Shown: positions 8,647 to 17,164, counted from the first letter of the stretch. The stretch is 42,500 nt of DNA from Symbiodinium natans (GCA_905221605.1 CAJNDS010002367.1:192501-235000); one strand, 5' to 3'. Notes: generated from the sequence alone by a model not told the origin. Program-made: numbers and translations.

Positions 8647-9306
8647 ATGCTCGCTCCTTGGATTGCTTGTGGCTGTTGCGAAGCACCTGCAGATCTCACA
8701 CACGAAGTCCTCCAGATTGCCGCGTCCCTGGATTTCGTTGATGAGAAGAAACATGACACGGAAGTCGCGGAAGTTGACGACATCGAGACCGGAAGCACCC
8801 AATCAGACCTGGTTATGAGCGTGGACCTGGACCAGCCGGTGGTATTGTTCACTTTCACTAGGCGGAACGGAGAGTCTGAAGAGCTGAAGGTCACGTCGAA
8901 GCCCTTGTGTTTCCGCATTGGGCACACCCATCCCTACACTGTCACGGACATTGCGGCAGGCAGCAACTCTGTGGTCCAGGAAGGATGGGTGCTGACGCAT
9001 GTCAACGGTGAGATGCTGCCCCTGCAATGGAAACAGGCGGCCTCTGTGCTCCGAAAGGCTACCCAAAGGCTCCCTCAGACCAGGCGGAGTAGTCTTAAAG
9101 AGCCAGCGCCGGGCCAAGTCAGTCGGAAGTCTGTCCAGTCTGAGCCTGGCCAAGGCATTCGGAAGTCGCTTCAGCTTTCGCCCGAGGCCAAGGCGAGATC
9201 CGACCTGGCAGCCACCTTCAAGACTTGGGTCCCGGCAGGTTCCGTGGAACATAGCATCATGCAGTACCAAAGCAGTTTAGTCCAGACCATGCGCGCTGCA
9301 AGGTAA
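8647..9306 (+). CDS. PDZ-like domain protein, copy C (219 aa)
   Basis: The frame is open from further upstream, but the ATG at 8647 (MLAPWIACGCCEAPADLTHEV) aligns with the start of copies A and B, so it is preferred. The protein is more diverged, with an acidic insert (EKKHDTEVAEVDDIETG) and a longer basic linker. The PDZ-like core is kept: KPLCFRIGHTHPYTVTDI and GWVLTHVNGEML. The C-terminus SIMQYQSSLVQTMRAAR is conserved with one extra residue. The stop region reads AAGGTAAGG, which happens to resemble a splice donor. Same inferred role as copies A and B. The antisense frame over the gene is a shadow. Confidence 0.85.
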   Translation: MLAPWIACGCCEAPADLTHEVLQIAASLDFVDEKKHDTEVAEVDDIETGSTQSDLVMSVDLDQPVVLFTFTRRNGESEELKVTSKPLCFRIGHTHPYTVTDIAAGSNSVVQEGWVLTHVNGEMLPLQWKQAASVLRKATQRLPQTRRSSLKEPAPGQVSRKSVQSEPGQGIRKSLQLSPEAKARSDLAATFKTWVPAGSVEHSIMQYQSSLVQTMRAAR

Positions 9307-9385
9307 GGTTGCAGCCGCAATTTTCAAGTCTGGACACGTCTTGTCAGGATTGCTGACGAGGGGCATTTATTTTATGCTGCCCGTT

Positions 9386-9400
9386 GTCGCCAAAGGCGAC
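9386..9400 (+). promoter_or_regulatory. Conserved 3'-region hairpin, copy C
   Basis: GTCGCCAAAGGCGAC, a perfect stem. The second pair is T-A where copy B has C-G, a compensatory change. AGTTTTGTAC follows. Confidence 0.65.
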
Positions 9401-9625
9401 AGTTTTGTACTGGGTTGCAGGGGGCTGAGGCTGGACATGACGGTGCCTCTTATCTCGGTCCTCAGCAGCTCACTTCAGTCTACAAAAGGTCAATGCATCT
9501 GCTTGGACAAATGGTGCGCTTTCTTTCATGGCATGGCATCATGAAGCCCTCCTTGCCTGCTTGCCAAAGCTCTTACATGACTGGTGTGAGTTTGGGCGTG
9601 CTGATGGCATTGGTTCAGTTCGCAG

Positions 9626-9776
9626 GTCACCCGCGTCAACGACGCGCGAACCTTCTGGGACGAATCGCGGGACGTCTTCATGTATTGGCAGCGCCCATCC
9701 AAGCGCTGGTCCATCTGCCAACGATGGGACAAGGATGAAGACCTCTTGCAGAAGGCCTGGGCGATTCATGTACCCT
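9626..9776 (+). CDS. Exon with tryptophan-rich repeat-like domain (YWQ...KRW)
   Basis: After a TTCGCAG acceptor-like site a frame of about 50 codons reads VNDARTFWDESRDVFMYWQ, then RWSICQRWDKDEDLLQKA. The pattern (aromatic, YWQ, basic, RWSIC, WD, DLL) resembles a short domain that I recall being abundant in dinoflagellate proteins, in which a displayed YW strand is followed by a W-I strand. Function unknown. The frame meets a TAA in the telomeric repeat that follows; a GTACCC at 9770 may instead be the splice donor. It is too short to appear as a long ORF, and the longer frames over it are shadows. It probably belongs to a plus-strand gene starting upstream or continuing downstream. Confidence 0.5.
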
Positions 9777-9814
9777 AAACCCTAAGCCCTAAACCCTAAA
9801 CCCTAAACCCTAAA
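9772..9814. repeat. Interstitial telomeric repeat (CCCTAAA)n with one CCCTAAG
   Basis: About six units directly after the exon at 9626-9776. Confidence 0.9.
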
Positions 9815-10653
9815 GCATGCCTTTGCCACTCTTCTCATCGGGCGTACGCTTTGCTGGTGGTAGAGTAAGGGTGGGCTCCTCTGCAGTGGTTGCTTTGGAT
9901 CGCTTGTTTGTTAAGCTTTGTTTGCCTTATGGAGTCAGCGTGGAGATGGATCCTTTGTGTTGTCTTTTGCTCTTTTTTGCTACTTGTTCCTCACGACAGT
10001 CTTCAGATGTAAGGCCTTCGATTCGCTCCGATGCTATCAGCTAGCACCATAGTCTTGTGATGCATCTGGCCCATAGACAGATGCATGTTTCGAGTCGAGA
10101 AACAGTGGTCTGAGGCCCCAAGCAAACCCTTCCCTAAACCCTAAACCCTCCCATCCCAACCCCATGGCGAAAGAGGTGAGACAGGGAGCCGAGCTGGGTT
10201 GGGCGTTTTTTGCCAGCCCGGGCGTTTGGCAGGACAGCACGCTTCACAGCTTTTCACATGGGGGGCTGACATTCATGTTCATGTCACGGCTCAGAGAGCG
10301 ATTGCTTCCAGGTGCCACCATGCATTTGGGGTGCCAGATGTCGGTGGGAGTTGAGATTTGTTAGCCAGGGTTTAGCTTTAAAGATTGAAGAAACGCACAT
10401 ACCTGCTGCAGGAGTTTTGGCATGGAAAGTGGACACGGGCATTCGTGACTTGGCTGTCTGTGCAGATAGCTGGTGCTCCTGATGCTTCTTAAACTGTACG
10501 TAATTAAAGCTGGGCTAGTCAGCTATTCCACGTGAGAAATGCTGGCGGCCGCAACGCATAGCCACCAGCTCTGGCATTTTTGACGCGGTCATTTGCCCTG
10601 CCTGGTGCAAATGAGAGGGATGAATTCCTAACGCTTTTTGCTTCGGCAAGAGT
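9815..10653. other. Intron-like or intergenic DNA
   Basis: Contains a short CCCTAAA block at about 10132-10149 and a weak plus-strand frame with ATG at 10164 (to 10364, 66 codons) that ends SRLRERLLPGATMHLG. No function is seen. The rest has no convincing frame. Confidence 0.3.
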
Positions 10654-10813
10654 CTGAGGGTAGTTTCATGGGCCCTTAATATGGTCCCTAACCTCCTTCA
10701 AAGGGTTCTGATGTATGGGCCCTCATTTGTATAGGTCATATGAGTCATATGGGAAGTATATAAGGAGCACCCTTTTCAGGGCCCATACTAAGGGACCATG
10801 TAACTACCCTTAG
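10654..10813. repeat. MITE-like inverted repeat with GGGTAGTTTCATGGGCCC end
   Basis: The left end CTGAGGGTAGTTTCATGG pairs with the right end CCATGTAACTACCCTTAG, and inner arms ATGGGCCCT and AGGGCCCAT pair too. One end of the same family recurs alone at about 32622 (CTAAGGGTAGTTACATGG). Confidence 0.65.
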
Positions 10814-10845
10814 AAGGCGAGCCGAAAGCTGACAAAGCTCTCTTT

Positions 10846-10877
10846 TTTTTTTTTTCTCTCTCTCTCTCTCTCTCTGT
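10846..10877. repeat. Poly-T then (TC)n tract
   Basis: A T run followed by about nine TC units; simple sequence. Confidence 0.9.
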
Positions 10878-10979
10878 TTAGCAGCGCAAGCATTCGATTT
10901 CGGAATGGCCCATGAGTCTGCATGAACTGACTTTGAGAAATCATCGCAAGTCACCGTGTCACCGTGTGCGACAATGCGG

Positions 10980-11290
10980 GGTCGATGCCTCTGGTGACTC
11001 ACCGTGAGACGATGCCAAAACACATGGCTTCTGCAACCGCAACCTTTGAGCGACACTCGCGAAGACATGGCGAGTCGAAACGAAAACGCAGGATTCCGTA
11101 CACGAAGACATCACGAAGCGATGTCACAACGCAGGCTTCCGCAACTTTCTGCTTCTATTCGACACTCACGTAGAGCCAGACATCGCAAAACGATGCAAAC
11201 GATGAACGCAGGCGCAATTACTGGTTTTGCGAGACACTCACGAAGAAATCGTGAAGCGATGCTTTAATGCAGGCTTCCGCAACTACCGCC
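10980..11290. repeat. Degenerate tandem repeat, unit about 55-75 bases
   Basis: Five blurred copies share GACACTCACGAAGA, ATCGCGAAACGATG-like text and AACGCAGGCTTCCGCAAC. Examples lie near 11045, 11100, 11160 and 11230. Long frames crossing it give repeated peptides (CFNAGFRNY, NENAGFRT) that I attribute to the repeat. Confidence 0.6.
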
Positions 11291-12036
11291 GTCATGCGAG
11301 GCTCGCGATCGCCTGGCAAATTCTTAGCGGACACTTTCGTTGGCGAGCGCGGAAGGAGTTTGGTCACCTCTTCAAGATCCCCAACCCTGGAAACGGGAAC
11401 CTTTGTGCTACGCATTCGGGAACGAAGTTTTCATCCCGTTCTGAGCCGAGGTCTGCTTGCTCATCTTACTGTAGCGACTGTATAGGCGAGTTTTGGTTTG
11501 GCATGTTGCACAAACTAGCATCCTTCTGGCGTGTCTGCTTTCTGCAGGGTTACGAATTGGAGTAGGTGCGCTGGAATGGGTCTCTTCCCTCTTCGCGTGC
11601 CTGAAGCCCAGGTGACAACTCGCAAAGAGCTCAGGGACCTTGCAGATCCTGTCATGCAGGCGGCATGCACATGCACGAAACATCGAGGAAGAACAGCAGC
11701 ACTAGAAACCAATAGCACAATAGCAGCTCTAACAGGTGTGTGAGCGTGAGATGCGAGAAGACCGTGAAATTTATCGTGCTTCGTATCGAAGAGTTTGCTT
11801 GCAGCTGTTTTGACCCTTCCGCTTGCGTAAACTTGTGGCCAACCAAGCAGCACGAATGCAGGCCCAGACGCCCATGGCCGCGATCTCTCATGGGGGCTTC
11901 TCAAGCACAGTGACACGCCCCTCGGCATCGAGGTAGTCAGGGGGGATGGGCCCAGGTGAACATTGCCCCGATGATTCCTCCTCAAGCAAGGCGGGCATTC
12001 TTGACGAAACTGCCAACTGCGACTTTGGAATTTCAG
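11291..12036. other. No firm gene
   Basis: Several overlapping frames on both strands (for example plus 11227-11565 and minus 11515-12141) show no family signal. It may be intron of the gene whose exon begins at 12037. Confidence 0.3.
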
Positions 12037-12200
12037 GGTCTTCATGCGGGCAATGTTAACCGGTGCTGCTTCAGAGCACCTCAAAAAACAGCCCAGCCCA
12101 GGTGCTGCAGCATTGTCATTTGCACCTGCAGCTCGAGACATCCAGTCTCCGCTGGCTGCGCCAAGTGTCCAGCCTGGTGCTTCTTGGTGCCAACCGGCGG
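12037..12200 (+). CDS. Exon candidate of unknown gene, donor next to telomeric repeat
   Basis: A TTTGGAATTTCAG acceptor precedes a frame of 54 codons of clear protein-like, Ala/Pro-rich sequence (AMLTGAASEHLKKQ, SFAPAARDIQSPLAAPS). It ends at CCGGCGG followed by GTAGGGGGTTTAGGG, so the intron would begin at the edge of a telomeric block. The composition suggests a disordered linker. The family is not recognised. The frame continues into repeat-derived GFRVFRV, which I regard as intronic. Confidence 0.45.
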
Positions 12201-12202
12201 GT

Positions 12203-12256
12203 AGGGGGTTTAGGGTTTTTAGGGTTTAGGGCTTAGGGTTTAGGGTTTAGGGTTTG
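12203..12256. repeat. Interstitial telomeric repeat (TTTAGGG)n, imperfect
   Basis: About seven units with variants (GGGTTTTTAGGG, GGGCTTAGGG). Directly follows the exon at 12037-12200. Confidence 0.9.
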
Positions 12257-12489
12257 GCTCCGCTTTGAGCGAAAGCCCGTTTTGTTCAGAATTGGAAATG
12301 CCTTGAGTTCTTTGCGCTTTGGTTGACGTCCCGCAAGGTTCCAACACGCGCATTTCCCAGCAGCGCCACGAAAGCCTTCTCGCTCAACATGGTCCAGAGT
12401 GACACGCCACCCCTGCCATCGATGTCCTTCTTCGAAGCATCAGGTAGCTTATCAGCAGCAAGCTGGGCAAATCCTTGTCGTGGGCTCTA
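12257..12489. other. Between two telomeric blocks, no gene seen
   Basis: Mixed sequence without a convincing frame. It lies between facing exons on opposite strands, each followed on its own strand by TTTAGGG-type repeat. Confidence 0.4.
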
Positions 12490-12522
12490 CCCTAAACCCT
12501 AAACCCTAAACCCAAACCCTAA
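12490..12522. repeat. Interstitial telomeric repeat (CCCTAAA)n, about 4 units
   Basis: Includes one shortened unit (CCCAAA). On the minus strand it follows the exon ending at 12519. Confidence 0.9.
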
Positions 12523-12667
12523 TGCTCTAAAAGACTGCAAATCTCTGCGTCGAAGCCTTCCGGAGTTGTTTGTTCACCTTTGTACACGTTCCGTGCAGTC
12601 TCTGAAGAAGTCTGGGTCCCAGGAAGTTCCCTCAGGAATGATAAGGTGGCGGGGGCTTTCGGATCCA
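12519..12667 (-). CDS. Probable terminal exon of a minus-strand gene
   Basis: The minus frame reads MDPKAPATLSFLREL, then EGFDAEICSLLEH and a TAG just before the telomeric block. Composition is protein-like and acidic. An acceptor (GTGCACTAG) lies just upstream on the minus strand. The likely preceding exon is 13169-12915, separated by the G-rich (TTTTGGGG-type) repeat as intron. The computed 213-residue frame that reads through the repeat (GFWGLGVLG) is therefore not one protein. A plus-strand frame here is also open, so strand is not certain. Product unknown. Confidence 0.4.
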
Positions 12668-12719
12668 TGTGATTACTAGTGCACACGCAGACTATGAATT
12701 TCCTGCCTGTAGTGAAGGG

Positions 12720-12880
12720 GGGGGGGGAAGGGGCCCAAAACCCCAAAACCCCCAAACCCCAAAACCCCAAAACCCCAAAACCCCAAGACCCCAAGACCCC
12801 AAGACCCCAAGACCCCAAGACCCCAAGACCCCAAAACCCCAAGACCCTAAAAACAAAAAGGAAAAACCTGAACCCTAACA
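12720..12880. repeat. (CCCCAAAA)n and (CCCCAAGA)n repeat
   Basis: After a G run come about six CCCCAAAA units, then about seven CCCCAAGA units. The unit equals the telomere unit of some ciliates and differs from the TTTAGGG type elsewhere in the window. It lies in a presumed intron of the minus-strand gene. Confidence 0.9.
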
Positions 12881-12914
12881 CCCTGCACCCGAAACCCAGC
12901 CATGAGGGCTCCAC

Positions 12915-13169
12915 CAGCTTGGGGTCCCAGGACTCCGAAGCGCCAGAGCTGCTGCGGAGCATCGCTTTCCGCCGTGACGTCGTCTTGGCCTGAGCAATCT
13001 GAGCATCGGCTCCAAAAGCAGGTTTCAGAACTCTCCCCTCGTTTTCAAGCCTTGGATTGATGAAGGATGCGGTCCCTTCAAACTTAGGAAGTGCGTTCAC
13101 TGAAGCACTCCGGGCGTTCTTTCTTGCCACCAGCTTTTGGAACAGGCGCCGGGTGGCCACTGCTGTCCT
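12915..13169 (-). CDS. Exon candidate of minus-strand gene, basic protein
   Basis: After a CATCTCAG acceptor on the minus strand the frame reads about 85 codons: TRRLFQKLVARKNARS, then FEGTASFINPRLENEG and QIAQAKTTSRRKAM, ending near SWDPKL, where GTGGAG (12914) or an upstream GC could be the donor. It is rich in Arg/Lys/Ala with mixed hydrophobics, as in a real coding exon. No family recognised. It continues in frame into repeat-coded Gly/Leu/Trp sequence, which is not expected to be protein. Confidence 0.45.
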
Positions 13170-13540
13170 CTGAGATGCACCCAGTGAGTTTCACACCCCA
13201 TGGACATATGGTGAGGTAAGCAGAAGAACAGGTGCGCAGAGTCGCAGCAGGTCCTGCTGTAGACAGACTCTATAGTCACACGATGTCACACGACAGGCGG
13301 CTTAAGGATCTTTAGGCTCGGGCTAGGAATAATGTAGCAGCGAGCCGCAGAGTGCTGGGGCGCTCTCAAGACCAGGGGGACGCCGAAATTCGCCACTTCC
13401 AAGGTCGCAGCCGCATCCTTGTGAGTCGCAAAACGTCGATCCACAGCCAGTCTTTGCTGTGCACATCTGCAAGGTCTGTTTGAGTCTTGCGCCCCTCCCG
13501 AGCTGCTCAAAGTTTACTCACCAGCTGACTCTCCCTCCCC
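13170..13540. other. No firm gene
   Basis: Minus-strand frames (for example 13286-13510) look partly coding (HKDAAATLEVANFGVPLV) but have competing frames. Could hold a further exon of the minus-strand gene. Confidence 0.25.
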
Positions 13541-13705
13541 ATGTCTGCCGCCGGCGAAGCTGACGCGTCGACCCCCGCCGTCGCATCGGAAGACGGTTGT
13601 GTGACCATCACTGCCGTCAACTTGTCCGGCTGCATGGCAGATCTTAAACAGCTGCTGCTTTATTTGATGTTGCCAAAACATCAGAATCATAGAGCCGACC
13701 AATGA
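13541..13705 (+). CDS. Probable first exon of a plus-strand gene
   Basis: ATG at 13541 after CCTCCCC opens 54 codons: MSAAGEADASTPAVASED, then VTITAVNLSGCMADLKQ. An acidic, Ala-rich start followed by a beta-strand pair (VTITAVNLSG) is a frequent beginning of dinoflagellate repeat-domain proteins, in which a short ubiquitin-like or sensor segment precedes ankyrin or similar repeats; this comparison is from memory. The reading after LLLYLM is less convincing, so a donor probably lies near 13650. No downstream exon was found with confidence. Confidence 0.4.
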   Translation: MSAAGEADASTPAVASEDGCVTITAVNLSGCMADLKQLLLYLMLPKHQNHRADQ

Positions 13706-14523
13706 TGCCCTCGAACAGTAAGATGGTATGATATGCTGTGGAGGAAAGTCAGGCCACAGTGAAATCAGCCTGAAGTACTGGAGGTGACCTCATTTGGGGT
13801 CCTGAAAGCGTCCCGTCGCGTGCCTGGGCTGAAACTTATCAGCATCAATGGCTTAGCATCAGAACTCACAAGTTTCACTTAAGCCAGCTCACCAGTCTTC
13901 GACAGGGGGCCTTTAATGGTTCCTAACCTTTTGGCGATTCGAGACTCGTGCCGGAACTAGTAGCCCACGTCACATGCGAACCGGTGCAGGTCGGATTTTG
14001 AGTGCGAGACAGCCCATGGAAGCCCATACTTAAGATGTCAAGCCGAACCAGTGACCGTGATAGCAAGGCGAGAGTGTGGAGGCTTTGCACCGGCGTATAG
14101 CCCGTGGCCTGAAGAAGCAGTCCCACCGTGTACAGCTTGTGAAGGCCGAGGGATCGCGGAGGGGCCCAGCAGTCACTGCGGGTAAACAAGCTTGAGTAAC
14201 CCTAGCAGTACCTCATTCCTCCTTAACAGACCGCTCTAACTCAATCTGTCGCATCCAAACAAGTTCTATATCCGATGCCCGACATGCTGTGTGCAGGACA
14301 GCGAGATTCTCCGTGGGGATTCGTCCCTGGCAGCGACAGGCTTTGCGGCCGAAGTCCAGCTGCAGGTGGTGGCTCAGGCATCCGGATTAAGCCTTACGAT
14401 GGCTCTCAAGAAGCAACGTTGTAATCCCTACAGGATTCCATGTCCCCCACCCCCCCGCCGCCCTTCCGCCCCCCGCCCGGTCACGTCCCCCAAACCCTCT
14501 GCCCAACCAGATCACTACACGTG
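13706..14523. other. No firm gene
   Basis: Frames are short or proline-rich because of C-rich sequence. A minus-strand frame (13923-14189) is unrecognised. Presumed intron or spacer. Confidence 0.35.
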
Positions 14524-14550
14524 CCCCCCCCCCCCCCCCCCCCCCCCCCC
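14524..14550. repeat. Poly-C run, about 27 bases
   Basis: Uninterrupted C tract inside C/CT-rich sequence (14440-14700). Flanking CCGTTCTTATTGCCAGTGTCTCCCTCC-like text is repeated nearby as a short imperfect duplication. Confidence 0.95.
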
Positions 14551-14919
14551 AGCTTGTCGCCGTTCTTATTGCCAGTGTCTCCCTCCAGGCGCCGTTCTTA
14601 TTTCCATTGTCTCCCTCCAAACGCAGAACCGGACCACTGGACACGGCCCCCTCCCTTGTCTCACATCTTGTTCCCTTTCTGTCTCTAGACGGCGGGGCGC
14701 CAGATCACTAGACGCGCCCTAGGGCCGCCTTCCTCTCTTTGTGTGCACTCTTGTCTCTTTTCTTGTCTGCCCCCAGATCCTCTCGCTTGTTTGCTTTGCT
14801 CTCCCTCCCTCGACGTAAAAACCAGATCAGTGGCCGCACCATGCTCTCGTCTCCCTTCTGCACGTAGAAGCGGATCATCTCTTCACTCTCGTCTTCTCTC
14901 TCATGGAGTTTTTTGTCAG
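14551..14919. other. Pyrimidine-rich, intron-like DNA
   Basis: CT-rich with repeated TTGTCTC-type words. It ends in a strong polypyrimidine tract and AG at 14919. No coding frame of substance. Confidence 0.45.
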
Positions 14920-15096
14920 CTGGTTGTGGTCGATGCTGGCGTATTTACCAAAGTTGTGATCCGACCACACCGAGAAGAATTTCATTCCACAACCGACCTG
15001 CATAGACCACACCGCGTACTTGTAGCAGATCTGACCATCTCAAGATACCAGGATCTCACCGAGAAGATCCAGCAGATGCAGGCAAACCGAGCGTGA
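14920..15096 (+). CDS. Terminal exon of an unknown plus-strand gene (58 codons)
   Basis: The acceptor GAGTTTTTTGTCAG ends at 14919 after a long CT-rich tract. The frame then reads LVVVDAGVFTKVVIRPHR, later VLVADLTISRYQDLTEK, and ends IQQMQANRA with TGA at 15094-15096. The mixture of beta strands and a closing amphipathic helix is protein-like, and the exon is in phase 0. The family is not recognised. Its stop lies about 160 bases before the SUKH-like gene on the same strand, which fits the dense unidirectional arrangement of dinoflagellate genes. Confidence 0.5.
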   Translation: MVVVDAGVFTKVVIRPHREEFHSTTDLHRPHRVLVADLTISRYQDLTEKIQQMQANRA

Positions 15097-15257
15097 ACGC
15101 CAGCTGTCATGGCGCTCGGAGGTAGAGAGGTTTTTCCAGGTGTGTTTCGGCCTGCCAACTAACCCCCGCTGAATGTTCGACATTGCCTGTCACCTGTCCC
15201 ACAGTGAATCGGGCACTATTATAGCCAAGCACGGTACATGGCACGGCGCAGGCCTCC

Positions 15258-15987
15258 ATGGGCGTCGAAATTCTGCCTGGCCTTACCGATGAAGAGGTTG
15301 AGAAAGCCGAGGCGAAGTTTGGTTTCACCTTCCCACCCGAACTCCGGGAGTTTCTGCAAGTCGGTCTGCCAACGAAATGGCACAACTGGCGAGAGTTGAT
15401 CAAAGACTCAGTGATGGTCGGATTCGAGGCGGACACAGTCTCGCAGCAGCTGTTGTGGAATGCCACGCCTGAAGAGGAAGAGGACGTTCCAGACGAAATT
15501 TGGGAGTTGGTCGGCTCCCGCGACCTGGAGGAGGTGAAGAAGCAAGCGTCCCTGCATCGTTTGGTTCCCATCGCAGGGCACCGCATGATGCCGTCAGTGC
15601 CACATGAGTGTGGGCTTCCAGTGTTGTCGATGCACCAATGCTCGGACCTGGCCTTAGCTGTCCCATGCTGTACCGTCTTGTACACGTCACCTCATCTGAT
15701 AGATAGAGAGTCCGATAGAACTGCCTAGGGAAGAGCGTGGGATAGCACGAACACGGTGGCAGCCACATCGTACATGCAAGCACAGCCGGCGCATGTCCCG
15801 CAGAGACAGAAGATCTCGAAGAGCTGAGGACAACATCATCTATGGAATGAACTTCTGGCAATGGCTCGTGGCAGATGCAAAAGTGAACAAGGACACTATC
15901 CCGGAAGAGCTCTTGAAAGAGCACAAATTCCCAAACTTCGAAGAAGCACAGATTGGGCTTCCTTTTTGGGGGCGTTTTCTCGGATGA
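15258..15987 (+). CDS. SMI1/KNR4 (SUKH)-like protein, two exons (about 181 aa)
   Basis: Exon 1 (15258-15644) starts MGVEILPGLTDEEVEKAEAK and contains the SUKH hallmark FGFTFPPELREFL followed by GLP and a Trp motif (WHNWRELI). Later come LVPIAGHRMMPS and GLPVLSMHQCS. Exon 2 (15829-15987) continues DNIIYGMNFWQWLV and ends IGLPFWGRFLG. This order (IP-HR--P, NPVFSIHQ-type, D-IIYG, terminal PFW) is the layout of many SMI1/KNR4-family proteins. The family includes yeast cell-wall regulators and bacterial immunity proteins; the role here is unknown. Without splicing, frame 1 runs on into unrelated residues and stops at 15728, so the intron model is preferred. Length is typical for the family. The long minus-strand frame here is a shadow. 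Confidence 0.7.
15645..15828 (+). other. Inferred 184-base GA-AG intron in the SUKH-like gene
   Basis: Joining TCG at 15644 to GAC at 15829 restores the family motif in frame. The intron would start GACCTGG and end GCTGAG. GGAC occurs at both borders, so the junction sits in a four-base direct repeat. Non-GT donors and repeated borders are known for dinoflagellate introns. Confidence 0.5.
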
Positions 15988-16690
15988 TCGGGACCCAACT
16001 ACTCGGGTCGCTGCGCGGCCACTACTGGCAGCGTCACACCAGAGGATCAAAAGAGCGCTATACCAAAATAACCCCAAGGGCCAAGAGGGCTGAGAGGCTG
16101 ATGGCGGTGCCTTTTTTTGTTCAATTGCTTGCGCCCTCTCTAAGATTCTTATGCATCCCGTGCATAAAAGTTGAATGAGCGAAAGGCGATCTTCACTACC
16201 TGTGTGTCTTCAGTTGTCTGACAGGTTTCCGTACTTGGCGCTGCTGGCTGAAGCCTTGGACAAGTCACGAAAGCGCACGCACGTTGCCTTCATTCTTTGT
16301 CTCTTCTTGTAGGGGCTGTGGTCGTCTCATCTGCCTGCTGCAAGCATGAGCAAACGTGGAGGTGGGTAGAAAATGGTAGAACATGGAGGAACGCAAGCCG
16401 TTTCCCTGAGACCTGATACGGTGGACTAGCAGGCCTCGGGCTTGAGGTGCGCAATGATCTTGAGAGTGAGCCTTAGAGACAGAAGAGCCTCTGTGCTGGT
16501 AACTTGTTTTTGCGACTGCTGTACATCTTGGTGGCATGTGGTGGTCCATCGTAGAAGACATCCTTGCAGCGCGGTTCTGACCTTTCAAACTTGTCATGCG
16601 CCCAGAATCATGGCCTCGAATGTTAGGCCTGACACTCCTAACAATCAACCCTAACAAAATCTCGAGGGGGCCTCTTTCAAGGATTCCACT
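15988..16690. other. Intergenic, no firm gene
   Basis: The region after the SUKH-like gene. A minus-strand frame (16265-16657) has no family signal. Confidence 0.4.
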
Positions 16691-16750
16691 TGTAGGGTGT
16701 TATCGCCCCTTTCTGGAACATGTAGGGTGTTATCACCCCTTTGTGGAACC
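16691..16750. repeat. 30-base tandem duplication
   Basis: TGTAGGGTGTTATC(G/A)CCCCTTT, then (C/G)TGGAAC, is present twice back to back with only two differences. Confidence 0.9.
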
Positions 16751-16984
16751 TATACAAATCTCAGTACATACAGTGCCGCATCAAGTGAAGCCCAGGTGGT
16801 GCAGCTCTTGGTCCTGGCCACCTACGTACAAGCATTCTGGTCCAGAACTCTGATCCACAATTTCGGGGCATTGAAGCAGAAACCACATAAACTCATTCAT
16901 CTTTGTACATCATTGTATCAAAACACTTGCCTCCCTCGTGCATGTGTATGTGTATGCCATGCTGCAACATATTGCAACACGCAG

Positions 16985-17164
16985 AGAAGTTGTGGGTGAA
17001 GGCTGCAGTTGAAGCCGCCGGGGTGGGTTCGGGGCCGTTGTGTGGTCGTGGCGTGGCCGTCGTGGTCCATCCGCGCGTCAGTGTGCGCATCCGCATCTGC
17101 CCACACCTACCTTCCCACATCTGCCTCCGATGGTCGGGTTGCAGGGCTCCTCTCGCTGCCTCTT
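16985..17164 (+). CDS. Weak exon candidate ending at a telomeric block
   Basis: After AACACGCAG the frame reads KLWVKAAVEAAGVGSG, then VAVVVHPRVSVRIRICP, and stops in TAG at the start of the TTTAGGG-type block (17165-17183). Ala/Val/Arg-rich, possibly coding. A minus-strand frame in the same place is comparable. No family. Confidence 0.25.

Larger units (their letters stand above)
5700..9450 (+). repeat. Three-copy tandem gene array
   Basis: Three units share the sequence before the gene (CGCGGCAGGCTAGCT), the gene itself, the hairpin after the stop and spacer text such as GTGTTACATGGCAT and CTTCCAGCTTGTGAGG. Gene starts are spaced 1275 and 1549 bases apart. Units 1 and 2 are nearly identical in the coding part; unit 3 is more diverged. 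Unit 2 carries a hairpin insertion (8092-8191). All copies are on one strand, the usual dinoflagellate arrangement for amplified genes. Confidence 0.9.

Noticed and set aside
12519-13160. Single 213-codon minus-strand protein
   Set aside because: The middle is coded by the (CCCCAAAA)n/(CCCCAAGA)n repeat; two separate exons fit better.
15400-16077. 225-codon minus-strand frame
   Set aside because: Antisense to the SUKH-like gene; no family signal, and explained as a shadow of the real codons.
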